DNA from: Liolophura sinensis | Lineage: Eukaryota > Mollusca > Polyplacophora > Chitonida > Chitonidae | Length of the DNA stretch: 64,000 nt | NCBI RefSeq assembly: GCF_032854445.1 | Contig: NC_088298.1 | Coordinates: 12,759,504-12,823,503, forward strand | Reading direction: 5' to 3' | In this document: positions 59,701 to 64,000 of the stretch, in pieces | Layout of the letters: every line of letters begins with the position of its first letter | Numbering within the stretch: position 1 is the stretch's first letter | Position numbers and translations under genes: made by a program | Notes under the pieces: generated by a model | Told to the model about the DNA's origin: nothing | The model's input: only the letters and a program-made list of their open reading frames with translations | Database searches by the model: none

Positions 59701-61609
59701 AATGTTCAGTGCCAGAAGTAATATTCAGTGACAGAAGTAATGTTCAGTGCCAGAAGTAATATTCTGAGACAGATGTAATATTCTGTGCCAGAAGTAATAT
59801 TCTGTGCCAGAAGTAATATTCAGTACCAGAAGTAATGTTCAGTGACAGAAGTAATGTTCAGTGCCAAAAGTAATATTCAGTGACAGAAGTAATGTTCAGT
59901 GACAGAAGTAATATTCAGTGACAGAAGTAATGTTCAGTGACAGAAGTAATATTCAGTGACAGATGTAATATTCAGTGACAGAAGTAATATTCAGTACCAG
60001 AAGTAATGTTCAGTGACAGAAGTAATGTTCAGTGACAGAAGTAATATTCAGTACCAGAAGTAATGTTCAGTGCCAGAAGTAATGTTCAGTGCCAGAAGTA
60101 ATATTCAGTGACAGAAGTAATGTTCAGTGCCAGAAGTAATATTCAGTGCCAGAAGTAATATTCAGTACCAGAAGTAATATTCAGTACCAGAAGTAATGTT
60201 CAGTGACAGAAGTAATGTTCAGTGACAGAAGTAATATTCAGTGACAGAAGTAATGTTCAGTGACAGAAGTAATATTCAGTGACAGAAGTAATGTTCAGTG
60301 ACAGAAGTAATATTCAGTGACAGATGTAATATTCAGTGACAGAAGTAATATTCAGTTCCAGAAGTAATATTATGTGGTCTTTATTTTGCTTCTGATGATG
60401 CACTTTTTGGGCGGACAATTTAAGAGTAAATACAGTATTTCCAGAAGCTGTTAAGCTTAAACTTTATTCTCAGAGTCTGAGTCTTATTATTTGTAGATGA
60501 TATAGAAAGGACAGGTGATCATGTCATAAGTTTATGTCTGTCATGCCTGAAAAGTTTAAAGTGACAGTCCCTTCCATACTTAAAGGGCATGTCAGGTCAA
60601 ACGAAGTTAAAATTTGATCCGCTTGAGCAAGTCATTATATTTACCTGTAGGTACCATACTCGGACATAAAATAGAGATGAAAAACACATTTTGCAATGAG
60701 GTACACATAGAACTCTGGGTTATGGAAAAAAGTATTTCCCATATTTATTATACACAATCTTTGGAATCCCAAAATAATTAATAATACATGCTCCACCAAT
60801 CAGTACTGAATACTTTCCACCTTATGATACTGCAAAACCAAATTCTGACAGCAGTCTGAAAACCCAGAAATCAGTGGGCAGTCTGAATGAACAGAATGTA
60901 TATTATGCCAAGATGTCATCCCTTGAGCGTGGCATCCTGTAACAGTTAATGCAGTGTTAAGGTAAATGTTAACGGTGGTATCTGAAAAGGTGTGCATATA
61001 CACGTATGTATTGAACTCAGGTTGTGTATACTATTAGAGCACAATTTTGGATGCACTGCATGCATAATGATTGCCATAAATTACGTAAAACTTTACGACT
61101 TATCCTCCTATGTGTATTGGAATCAATGGAAAACGTCATAATAGGTTGATACCTTGAAAAAGTTCTGCATGTGTTCAGTTCAGGTTAACATGAGGGGATG
61201 CTCCATCGTTGATGCCTGCGGATGATTCCCTGGGCTCTGCCCGGTTTCCTCCCATCATAATGCTGGCCGTCCTCATATAAGTGAAATATTCTTAAATACT
61301 GCATAAAATATTAATCAAATAAATGAATCCATTGTTGATACCATACATGTGTGTTAATTAGAAATAAGTTACAAAAATTCTTTGTCTCCCTTTTTTGTTA
61401 GAATCCTTGTTAAGGTGAATGTTTATGTACTTATGTTGTTGCAATCAGGTGTCTCCTCCAGGTGCACTCTTCAGTACTAGATCTAATTGTATTTGACACC
61501 GATGTTCTCTGTGCAGATGCTGGACCTGCTATTTGAGTTTGTAGACTTGTCTATGACACAGTTTTGTCCTGATCAGGGGAAGGTTGAGGAACTTGAAGAA
61601 TATTACCAG
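26658..61609 (+). CDS. VPS8: VPS8 CORVET subunit, 5' part, 19 exons
   Basis: Join: 26658-26723, 27836-27904, 28274-28404, 29914-30004, 33800-33832, 35113-35167, 36509-36633, 37152-37238, 40991-41058, 41928-41978, 42894-42996, 44063-44119, 44714-44836, 46955-47035, 55199-55282, 55610-55696, 56560-56670, 58271-58408, 61517-61609. All introns are GT-AG, phases agree, total 1653 nt (551 codons). VPS8 is the Rab5-binding end subunit of CORVET, which tethers early endosomes for fusion. Landmarks as in animal VPS8: L-D-D-K-E-F-D-L-P with T-L-E-S-I-L-N-E (23-45), V-D-A-G-M-P-T-A (122-129), A-V-G-T-S-H-G-L (136-143), G-F-A-K-G-Q-I-T-M-W-D (185-195), C-S-D-S-G-G-S-V-F-E-L (229-239), L-P-L-L-A-W-Q-F (317-324), S-S-H-F-K-S-L-A-T-G-G (421-431), G-R-A-K-A-V-L-G-L-S-G (498-508). 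These cover the N-terminal propeller and the start of the solenoid. Human VPS8 is about 1430 residues, so roughly 60 percent, including the C-terminal RING-like domain, lies to the right. Confidence 0.95.
27836..27904 (+). CDS. VPS8: VPS8 exon 2 (residues 23-45)
   Basis: Acceptor CTTCTTTTCAG, donor GTAAGA, both phase 0. It encodes the conserved D-D-K-E-F-D-L-P and P-T-L-E-S-I-L-N-E motif found near the N-terminus of animal VPS8. Confidence 0.92.
28190..28264 (+). mobile_element. SINE family C 3' part, abutting VPS8 exon 3
   Basis: TGTCGCCAAAATATGGCTG, GCTGATGTGGCATAAAGCCA and a (TCAT)n tail form the 3' end of a third SINE type, also seen at 47255-47318. It ends about 10 bp before the exon 3 acceptor, so its tail supplies part of the pyrimidine tract. 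Confidence 0.65.
28274..28404 (+). CDS. VPS8: VPS8 exon 3 (residues 46-89)
   Basis: Acceptor TTTCTTGCTGCAG, donor GTAAGA, ending after two bases of codon 89. It encodes an acidic then serine-rich linker (E-T-S-S-V-S-S-Q-E-S) ending in a basic R-T-R-K-K-D, as at the equivalent place in vertebrate VPS8. Confidence 0.9.
28534..28690 (-). mobile_element. SINE family A, 5' truncated (intron 3)
   Basis: Reversed tail and body up to CTTCCCACTTACG; the tRNA-like head is missing. Three overlapping open frames here (28520-28781) are SINE read-through. Confidence 0.88.
29010..29284 (+). mobile_element. SINE family A, full length (intron 3)
   Basis: The head GTGTCTCAATTGGTTGGCGC is mutated in the A-box region; the rest is complete to (AAAT)5. 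Open frames on both strands over it are not genes. Confidence 0.9.
29625..29690 (+). repeat. Short tandem repeat, about 3 copies of 23 bp (intron 3)
   Basis: ATTTGGTGGGAGCA recurs at about 23-bp spacing, the last two copies with AATGAAGTCC. Confidence 0.7.
29914..30004 (+). CDS. VPS8: VPS8 exon 4 (residues 89-119)
   Basis: I place the acceptor at GCTTGTAG/GAGCC. It completes codon 89 and keeps the frame of H-G-S-I-L-R-P and N-I-S-A-Q-L-L-S-A-A, the conserved lead into the propeller. The stronger-looking acceptor TATTTTGTAG at 29860 would shift frame after exon 3 and add 18 codons absent from relatives. Donor GTAAGT, phase 0. Confidence 0.85.
30005..31610. other. VPS8 intron 4, left part, nothing recognised
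   Basis: AT-rich with poly-A and poly-T tracts near 30092 and 30160. The plus-strand frame at 30271-30513 has no motif or splice support. Confidence 0.4.
31611..33665 (+). repeat. 25-bp minisatellite, about 82 copies (VPS8 intron 4)
   Basis: Units are ACTTGAATACATACACTGTA+CATGG and a variant TTTGAATATATATACTGTA+CTAGGA-type, often alternating in the left half; the right half is mostly the first type. As 25 is not a multiple of three, three units make a 25-residue peptide repeat (M-Y-S-V-C-I-Q) in overlapping minus-strand frames up to 176 codons. These frames are by-products. Confidence 0.92.
33800..33832 (+). CDS. VPS8: VPS8 exon 5, 33 nt (residues 120-130)
   Basis: Acceptor TTTTTATCTCCAG, donor GTATGT, phase 0 on both sides. 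D-R-V-D-A-G-M-P-T-A-M matches the strongly conserved entry to the propeller. The exon is very short and follows a 3.8-kb intron. Confidence 0.92.
33882..34204 (+). mobile_element. SINE family B, nearly full length (intron 5)
   Basis: Head CCGGCCCGGATAGCACAGTT to tail GTATGACGTTAAACCCC and (CACT)n. It lacks the GAAGTTGTAACTTCC block present in the copy at 20618-20975. Confidence 0.92.
34647..34884 (-). mobile_element. SINE family A with 12-bp target duplication (intron 5)
   Basis: TGGGTAAATTTT at 34635-34646 and 34885-34896 flanks the element. The body is diverged, and the part carrying the B box is shortened. Confidence 0.85.
35113..35167 (+). CDS. VPS8: VPS8 exon 6 (residues 131-149)
   Basis: Acceptor GCTGTTTTACAG, donor GTGAGT after one base of codon 149. 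A-V-S-N-L-I-A-V-G-T-S-H-G-L-V-L-V-F is the first propeller strand block, nearly invariant in the family. Confidence 0.95.
35763..35945 (+). repeat. 61-bp tandem repeat, 3 copies (intron 6)
   Basis: AAGCTAAGCTGGGAAGATTG starts at 35763, 35824 and 35885; copies are over 90 percent identical. Confidence 0.9.
36090..36353 (+). mobile_element. SINE family A, full length, 15-bp target duplication (intron 6)
   Basis: TATACAAGCTACAGG at 36075-36089 and 36354-36368 flanks a complete element with intact A box (TGGCTCAGTCGGTTAGCGC) and B box (GTTCAAGTCC). The clean duplication and low divergence suggest a young insertion. Confidence 0.94.
36509..36633 (+). CDS. VPS8: VPS8 exon 7 (residues 149-190)
   Basis: Acceptor ATGGTTTAG, donor GTAAGT. 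C-L-G-S-T-A-V-G-A-Q-Y-G and C-T-R-L-L-S-G-F-A-K-G-Q are conserved WD40-like blades of VPS8. Confidence 0.95.
36953..37035 (+). mobile_element. SINE family A 3' fragment (intron 7)
   Basis: TCTTGAGTACGGCGTTCAAC and an (AAAT)n-type tail remain; the upstream part is not recognisable. Confidence 0.55.
37152..37238 (+). CDS. VPS8: VPS8 exon 8 (residues 191-219)
   Basis: Acceptor AATGGTTAG, donor GTAAGT, phase 0. I-T-M-W-D-L-T-T-G-K-L-L-R-T-I-T-D-A-H is a classic WD-repeat ending followed by the H-P-A-G-T-A-V-L-H turn. Confidence 0.95.
37626..40478. repeat. 72-bp minisatellite, about 40 copies, open on both strands (VPS8 intron 8)
   Basis: Unit of 72 bp containing ACAGACAGTATTAGGCTTG, CTTTCATTTTCACCC and GTTATTGACCTTGAC. 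Several units are shortened by 21 bp, all in 38130-38735. Periods of 72 and 51 keep one frame per strand open: plus 37839-40511 (890 codons, D-S-I-R-L-V-N-S-H-F-H-P), minus 37791-40448 (885 codons, K-V-N-N-C-L). A single CAA to TAA change near 37816 splits the plus frame. Base changes between units are a mix of silent and replacing, with no sign of selection on either frame. It lies wholly in an intron. Confidence 0.92.
40772..40877 (+). mobile_element. SINE family A 3' half (intron 8)
   Basis: From CCCGGGTTCTACCCGGTTTC to an (AAAT)n tail; ATTCTTGAATGCAGC is diverged. Confidence 0.85.
40991..41058 (+). CDS. VPS8: VPS8 exon 9 (residues 220-242)
   Basis: Acceptor TGTTTTGTTCAG, donor GTAAGT after two bases of codon 242. 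V-C-S-D-S-G-G-S-V-F-E-L is a hallmark VPS8 blade. Confidence 0.95.
41176..41334 (+). mobile_element. SINE family A, 5' truncated (intron 9)
   Basis: Starts near GAAGGTCCTCAGCAACCTGC. A small insertion (CATGTA) interrupts the usual CGTCGTATAAGTG. Confidence 0.85.
41505..41720 (+). mobile_element. SINE family A with internal deletion (intron 9)
   Basis: The diverged head is followed by GAGTTCAAGTCCAGCTCATG and the 3' half. The CAACCTGCGGATGGTCGTGG block is missing. Confidence 0.8.
41928..41978 (+). CDS. VPS8: VPS8 exon 10 (residues 242-259)
   Basis: Acceptor TTTTGTTACAG, donor GTAAGG. R-L-I-G-V-R-T-C-D-S-R-C-L-F-S-G is one of the most conserved VPS8 segments. Confidence 0.95.
42155..42208 (+). 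mobile_element. SINE family A tail fragment (intron 10)
   Basis: AAAGTTCTTGAGTTTGGTG to AAAACACCAATCAAATAAAT only. Confidence 0.7.
42470..42702 (+). mobile_element. SINE family B, 5' truncated (intron 10)
   Basis: Begins within the body (TTGACCCGTATCAGTATAAT) and runs to GTACAATGTTAAACCC and ACTCACTC. The tRNA-like head is absent. Confidence 0.9.
42894..42996 (+). CDS. VPS8: VPS8 exon 11 (residues 259-293)
   Basis: Acceptor CTCTTGTTTCAG, donor GTGGGT. R-G-E-V-C-I-V-E-P-L-H and K-D-H-P-M-Q-D match family consensus. The frame remains open into the intron to 43134, which is not coding. Confidence 0.95.
43000..44062. other. VPS8 intron 11, nothing recognised
   Basis: Small open frames at 43252-43479 (minus) and 43535-43786 (plus) show no motif; no SINE was recognised. 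Confidence 0.45.
44063..44119 (+). CDS. VPS8: VPS8 exon 12 (residues 294-312)
   Basis: Acceptor CCACCACTACAG, donor GTATGT, phase 0. The coding frame is V-L-L-V-S-L-K-P-Q-L-K-V, equivalent to the L-V-I-G-L-K-P-S-L-K-V of vertebrate VPS8; the longer open frame over the same bases (43954-44205) is in another phase and is not coding. Confidence 0.93.
44714..44836 (+). CDS. VPS8: VPS8 exon 13 (residues 313-353)
   Basis: Acceptor GTTTTTCTCAG, donor GTAACC (fifth base C, a weaker donor). L-P-L-L-A-W-Q-F-V and D-P-V-L-A-F-A-R are conserved. Confidence 0.95.
45677..45800 (+). repeat. 31-bp tandem repeat, 4 copies (intron 13)
   Basis: GTACCTGCCGGTGTGTTGTG starts at 45677, 45708, 45739 and about 45770. 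Each unit includes the odd palindrome TGTGTGACACA. Confidence 0.88.
46354..46618 (-). mobile_element. SINE family A, nearly full length (intron 13)
   Basis: Reversed tail (TTTGATTGGTATTTTATGCC) to head ending GGAGGCCCCC. A short deletion removes the region around GCCAGCATGAGCTGG. Confidence 0.9.
46955..47035 (+). CDS. VPS8: VPS8 exon 14 (residues 354-380)
   Basis: Acceptor TTTTGTACATGTAG, donor GTAGCT. V-V-C-N-T-P-Q-D-I and V-P-Y-R-L-L-S-I-Q fill the blade between exon 13 and the W-M-N-P block; sequence is less conserved here, but phase and length fit. Confidence 0.85.
47255..47318 (+). mobile_element. SINE family C 3' fragment (intron 14)
   Basis: CGCCACAATATGGCTGAAAT, TGTCGATGTGGCGCCATAAT and a TCACTCATTC tail, the same family as 28190-28264. 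Confidence 0.65.
47398..47540 (-). mobile_element. SINE family A, 3' half, diverged (intron 14)
   Basis: Reversed tail and body to CCACGGGTTTCTGG; the head is lost. Confidence 0.8.
47588..47755 (-). mobile_element. SINE family A, 3' half (intron 14)
   Basis: Better preserved than its neighbour 50 bp upstream; ends at CAGCCGGGGAGGAA. The two lie in the same orientation, nearly in tandem. Confidence 0.88.
47757..47818 (+). repeat. 29-bp tandem duplication (intron 14)
   Basis: AGTAGAATGATGATACACTG with TTAAATGAC is present twice in direct succession, directly after the SINE. Confidence 0.85.
48070..48800 (+). repeat. Diverged local duplications (intron 14)
   Basis: CTAAAACACWATG with CTTCCATACTTT recurs at 48201 and 48331 (130-bp spacing) with a third weaker copy after it. 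Separately, TTCACTGCATCACAA with TGTACAGAT occurs at about 48087 and 48753. Confidence 0.6.
48850..49118 (+). mobile_element. SINE family A, full length, 9-bp target duplication (intron 14)
   Basis: TCAAACTGT lies at 48841-48849 and 49119-49127. Internal promoter boxes are intact apart from one inserted T in the A-box region. Confidence 0.92.
49130..50565. other. VPS8 intron 14, nothing recognised
   Basis: About 1.4 kb of AT-rich intron without a SINE, array or coding signal. GATGAGGCTC-like strings at 50300-50400 recur weakly. Confidence 0.4.
50570..50650 (+). mobile_element. SINE family A 3' fragment (intron 14)
   Basis: CTCCTACCATAATGCTGCCC to the AATAAATAAG tail. Confidence 0.8.
50757..50910 (+). 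mobile_element. SINE family A, 5' truncated (intron 14)
   Basis: Starts at GGCCGTACGTAGGAAGGTC and runs to the tail. The head and B box are missing. Confidence 0.88.
51430..51626 (+). mobile_element. SINE family A, 5' truncated before the B box (intron 14)
   Basis: Begins at GTGTGAGTTCAAGTCCAGC. ACAGCACATTA flanks both sides (about 51415-51425 and 51626-51636), a probable target duplication for a truncated insertion. Confidence 0.88.
52014..52308 (+). repeat. 295-bp direct duplication, copy 1 (intron 14)
   Basis: Practically identical to 53671-53965. The breakpoints are sharp at the right end (TATTATTT then CAATG here, ACTGT in the other). A peptide frame in it (from 52112) is shared by both copies but has no start context or family match. 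Confidence 0.9.
52872..53147 (+). mobile_element. SINE family A, full length (intron 14)
   Basis: CCCTACGAT precedes the head (52861-52869) and follows the (AAAT)n tail (53149-53157), a 9-bp target duplication. A box TGGCTCAGTTGGTTAGAGC and B box GTTCAAGTCC are intact. Confidence 0.93.
53298..53332 (-). mobile_element. SINE family A short internal fragment (intron 14)
   Basis: GGGGAAACTCACGACCATCT and GCAGATTGCAGG match the middle of the element only. Confidence 0.5.
53583..53655 (+). repeat. tRNA-like relic (intron 14)
   Basis: GTCTAATTGGTTAGAGTGTG and CTGGATCAAACCCAGC sit at tRNA-like spacing. No proper acceptor stem can be paired, so a tRNA-derived head or pseudo-tRNA is more likely than a gene. 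Confidence 0.4.
53671..53965 (+). repeat. 295-bp direct duplication, copy 2 (intron 14)
   Basis: Starts directly after the tRNA-like relic. It differs from copy 1 by only a few bases over the whole length. Confidence 0.9.
54088..54236 (+). mobile_element. SINE family B-like 3' part, diverged (intron 14)
   Basis: GGCGGCATGGACTGGCACTG resembles the body of the variant copy at 5541-5985 (GGCATGGACTCGCCCTGCC), followed by the worn GTCATATGAC motif and tail. Confidence 0.65.
54244..54497 (-). mobile_element. SINE family A, nearly full length (intron 14)
   Basis: Reversed tail to a diverged head ending at CAACTGAGCCCCC. It lies directly next to the family B fragment and about 50 bp before the 40-bp array. 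Confidence 0.88.
54551..55198 (+). repeat. 40-bp array copying the VPS8 exon 15 splice acceptor
   Basis: Ten units start TTGTAACAGTGG at exact 40-bp steps from 54551 to 54911, then one truncated unit, then one at about 54980 with TTATAACAGTGGATGA. More diverged copies with lost AG or altered spacing continue to the exon. The unit TTGCTATTTGTAACAG/TGGATGAA differs at 2 of 24 positions from the true acceptor and exon start TTGCTGTTTGTATCAG/TGGATGAA. The exon 15 boundary is thus the last member of the series. Confidence 0.92.
55199..55282 (+). CDS. VPS8: VPS8 exon 15 (residues 381-408)
   Basis: Acceptor CTGTTTGTATCAG, donor GTAAGA, phase 0. W-M-N-P-R-T-L-V-C-L-D and E-K-L-H-V-I-D are conserved. 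The tract upstream is not pyrimidine-rich apart from short T runs, and about eleven near-identical acceptors precede it. Confidence 0.93.
55610..55696 (+). CDS. VPS8: VPS8 exon 16 (residues 409-437)
   Basis: Acceptor TTGTTCCTCTCAG, donor GTAAGT, phase 0. V-Q-L-V-Y-G-S-S-H-F-K-S-L-A-T-G-G-N-V-S is the most conserved run of the family. Confidence 0.96.
55962..56222 (+). mobile_element. SINE family A, nearly full length (intron 16)
   Basis: TCAACTTAAAT just before the head (about 55947-55957) and CAACTTAAAT after the tail (about 56223-56232) form the target duplication. A small deletion affects the GCGCGCTAGCGC region between the promoter boxes. Confidence 0.92.
56262..56362 (+). mobile_element. 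SINE family A 3' fragment (intron 16)
   Basis: AAGCAACCTGTGGATGGTCG to AATATTCTTGAGT; the A-rich tail is missing. Confidence 0.82.
56560..56670 (+). CDS. VPS8: VPS8 exon 17 (residues 438-474)
   Basis: Acceptor TTTGTTCCCCCAG, donor GTATCC (weak at positions 4-6). A-C-Y-Q-S-V-V-S-Y-S-G-Q-L-F and L-G-T-K-T-V-H-V-M close the propeller. The open frame continues to 56820 beyond the donor but loses family similarity. Confidence 0.94.
56671..58270. other. VPS8 intron 17, palindromic GTACCTGAGGTAC cluster
   Basis: No SINE. At 57710-57910 the near-palindrome GTACCTGAGGTAC and partial forms recur at irregular spacing. Overlapping open frames just before exon 18 (57958-58188, 58094-58507) are in other phases or read into the exon. 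Confidence 0.5.
58271..58408 (+). CDS. VPS8: VPS8 exon 18 (residues 475-520)
   Basis: Acceptor TTTCCTATATCCTCAG, donor GTGAGA, phase 0. R-I-D-V-L-V-K-Q with A-L-A-L-A-L-S-F-Y-E-G-R-A-K-A-V marks the propeller-to-solenoid transition. Confidence 0.96.
58599..58871 (-). mobile_element. SINE family A, full length (intron 18)
   Basis: CTGTACGA at 58591-58598 and 58872-58879 is the target duplication. Promoter boxes are intact. The 19-bp array begins directly after the right-hand duplication. Confidence 0.93.
58880..60370 (+). repeat. 19-bp minisatellite, about 78 copies (VPS8 intron 18)
   Basis: Unit CCAGAAGTAATATTCAGTR with variants ATGTTC/ATATTC, CCAGA/ACAGA and CTGTG/CAGTG. Variants cluster into longer repeating blocks, so parts were amplified as multi-unit segments. 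Confidence 0.93.
60371..61204. other. VPS8 intron 18, right part, nothing recognised
   Basis: No array or SINE. The minus-strand frame at 60800-61003 has no motif. Confidence 0.4.
61205..61330 (+). mobile_element. SINE family A 3' fragment (intron 18)
   Basis: GCCTGCGGATGATTCCCTGG to AATCAAATAAATGAAT, with an altered ATTCTTAAATACTGC core. Confidence 0.85.
61517..61609 (+). CDS. VPS8: VPS8 exon 19 (residues 521-551), last exon in the window
   Basis: Acceptor TTCTCTGTGCAG, donor GTAAGG, phase 0. M-L-D-L-L-F-E-F-V and C-P-D-Q-G-K-V-E-E-L match the solenoid start, where relatives have C-P-D-Q-G-K. Confidence 0.95.
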
Positions 61610-62616
61610 GTAAGGCTGCAACATTACTGGCTTCTTACACTCCATGAAAAACTCCTGTTATTCCTGGAAAATGATATGAACTTAAAGGAGTTAGCTCCTG
61701 GAGACTTTCACGGCCATTCATTGTCCTAAGAGCTGTAGAAATTTGTGCATTCCTGAAAAAAAAATCAAAGACCAAACGTGTCATGTTAGTTTCCCCTTTG
61801 TGCATACAAATTGCTTGCGTCCTCGGTGATAGCAGTTGTGATGTCATTGTCACAGGAAGATTGACCATATGTTCATGTAACAAGTGTGTGTGTTTCCCTT
61901 TCAAAAGTAGGTTGGTACCTACGCATGTCACACTGTTCAAAACAGTTTTCTGATTAATTTCTAAGAGCTGCATTAATGGTCAAAATGGCATTGTCTACAA
62001 ATATCAAGTTTTTTAACTGGTTGGTGCAGTATTCTGTCTGGCAGATTAAAGGAAAAGACCTCTGAAAATTGAAGTAGGCATCACTAATTAGACCACTTAA
62101 AACTATGCATAAATTTACTTTCATTTATTGTTTTTACATGTTTGTGAGAAGAGTTAAAGGCGTTTGAAACATTTGAATTCTAAGGTGGGCTTATTGGAAC
62201 AAACTATCAGTGTTGAATGTTGAAATAACTCTTTTTACTGAAATCATAATAAATAATAATGTTCCCAAATATTCCTTCAGAGTTCCTAGATTCTGTCAGT
62301 GTGGCTCATAAAGCCCACTATAGTATTCAAGTATTAGAAATGCCTTTCAACATTCTTTAAAGAATCTGAAAAATTAAGTGGAAGATTTTTACACATAGTT
62401 TTCAGTTGTCTGTACGGTGAATCTTCATTCATATTTTTTTTACTAATTACATCGACAAAGTTTCGTTCATAAGATTAAGAATTGCTGTGTCTGTTATAAG
62501 TAACAAAGGCATAGATTATTTGTTACATTGTACTTAACACATCTCATGTGATTCTTTAGAAAAGCGTGGGAATTTGTGATTGTTCCCAGAATGAACATAT
62601 ATGTCATCATGCCCTG
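61610..62616. other. VPS8 intron 19, left part, nothing recognised
   Basis: I searched for the next solenoid segment expected in the family and did not find it here. Confidence 0.45.
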
Positions 62617-62862
62617 AATTATTTATTTGATTGGTGTTTTACGCCGCACTCAAGAATATTTCACTTATAGGACGGTGGCCAGCATTATGGTGGGTGGAAA
62701 CCAGGCTGAACCCGGGGGGAAACCCACGACCATCCGTAGGTTGCTGAAGGACCTTCCCATGTAAGGCCGGAGAGGAAGCCAGCATGAGCTGGACTTGAAC
62801 TCACAGCGACTGCATTGGTGAGAGGCTCCTGAGTCAGTGCATTGTGCTAACGTGCTAAACCC
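62617..62862 (-). mobile_element. SINE family A, head diverged (intron 19)
   Basis: Reversed tail (GATTGGTGTTTTACGCCGC) through GAACTCACAGCGACTGC; beyond that the head is degraded. Confidence 0.88.
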
Positions 62863-64000
62863 AATCATGCCCTGTGGTGCATGACTATGGCAGAGCTGAC
62901 TATTGCAGGCATCTTGTACACACAATGCGCACATGTCGCAAGATGCTCACATGATGTGCGCATGGCAGACACAGTTATTTAGGTAACTGTATTGTCAGTG
63001 CAATACCTACTACAATGATCATAAGGTATGTGTTCTTCAGAGATGATTTCATAGAAAATAACAATTTTCAAAATGTTTTTTAGACAAATAGAGTTCTTAA
63101 ACTTCTGAGTTTGAATGTAAAGTGACAAAAACATCACTTCTGATAGATGAGGCTCAGGAAGACAATTATATTGTATCCGTCTTGAAATACTTTAAAGTTC
63201 AGCAAACATTCTAAAGAAATGTACATATATGATGTTTTGGGGACAGTTTTTTTGTGGCAAAGATGTCACATCATTTAAGTGGACTTCAAAAAAAAAAAAA
63301 AATTCAGTCTCCAGCTACATTGTGTGTGCATTTGGCTTAAAATAATAGCCCTGTCCACCTTACTTATTGTAAAACTGTCATAACACACCCATAGTAGGAA
63401 TAATATATTTTTTACATTTACTGTGGCACTTTAGGATGATCACTGATTACAGTGTATGGTACACTGTACACTTGATGCATTGTGGTAAGGGATGCACTTC
63501 AGTCCAGCTCATGCTGGCTTCCTCTCCGACCGTACGTGGGAAGGCCTGCCAGCAACCTGCGGAGGGTCATGGTTTCTCCTGAGGCTCTGCCTGGTTTCCA
63601 CCCACCATAATGCTGGCCGCAGTCGTATAAGTGAAATATTCTTGAGTACGGCGTAAAACACCAATCAGATAAGTAAATAAACAAACACAGTTAAAATATG
63701 AAAGGAACAATGTTATCTGATGCAAATTATATCTAGCAGAAATCTTACACATGTGTATTGTTTAATCACTGGTTTATTTCAACCACAAAATGCAACTTTC
63801 ATCCCTTTCTGAACAAACAACGGCCATCATATTACATGTAGGCTTGGCCTGTACAAGTGGTGATCTTACAAGTAGTATGTCGCAAGCTGTATAGTCAGAT
63901 TGATTACATTATAACAGTACGTATACTTCTGTTGATTGAGACTGTCAAGCCTAACGGTGTTTATCATTCTACCTGTATTTTGAACTTGAATTAAATGCAG
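62863..64000. other. VPS8 intron 19 to window edge
   Basis: Apart from the SINE below, nothing was recognised. The window ends in AATTAAATGCAG, which could be the next acceptor, but its upstream tract is only weakly pyrimidine-rich. Confidence 0.35.
63499..63685 (+). mobile_element. SINE family A, 5' truncated (intron 19)
   Basis: Begins at TCAGTCCAGCTCATGCTGGC, just inside the B box, and runs to a diverged AAGTAAATAAACAAAC tail. Confidence 0.88.

Overview
The window looks like nuclear DNA of a lophotrochozoan invertebrate, most probably a mollusc. It has long AT-rich introns with GT-AG splice sites, an innexin-type gap-junction gene, and three tRNA-derived SINE families whose 3' parts resemble those common in gastropod and bivalve genomes. 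The species cannot be fixed from the sequence alone.

Layout. Positions 1-14388 hold no gene I can support. They contain an old interspersed repeat (1.6-2.4 kb), a 15-bp minisatellite with two CRE-like palindromes (2.5 kb), a 38-bp array interrupted by a SINE (5.3-6.8 kb), scattered SINEs, and a 36-bp minisatellite that is open on both strands (12.56-13.92 kb). An innexin lies on the minus strand at 14389-15486; its first residues probably sit in a short upstream exon. From 15.6 to 26.6 kb there is a 50-bp array built around a 16-bp palindrome, a dead Tc1/mariner transposase split by a SINE, a dead LINE reverse transcriptase fragment, and more SINEs.

From 26658 to the right edge the plus strand carries the 5' part of VPS8, the CORVET tethering subunit. 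I resolve 19 exons whose phases all agree: 1653 nt, 551 codons, covering the N-terminal beta-propeller and the start of the alpha-solenoid. The 3' half lies beyond the window. The introns make up about 95 percent of this locus and are packed with SINEs (about 30 pieces) and with unrelated minisatellites of 19, 25, 31, 40, 61 and 72 bp.

The observation I find most worth following is in VPS8 intron 14. The 40-bp array at 54551-54990 repeats the 3' splice site and first bases of exon 15, giving about eleven decoy acceptors directly upstream of the real one. Other points are two long bidirectionally open tandem arrays, an inverted piece of a minisatellite inside a SINE, a SINE-in-transposon insertion with a 12-bp target duplication, a recent 295-bp direct duplication, and an ETS/TISU-like start region for VPS8. 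The two recognisable genes are not functionally linked: innexin acts in cell-cell channels, VPS8 in early endosome fusion.
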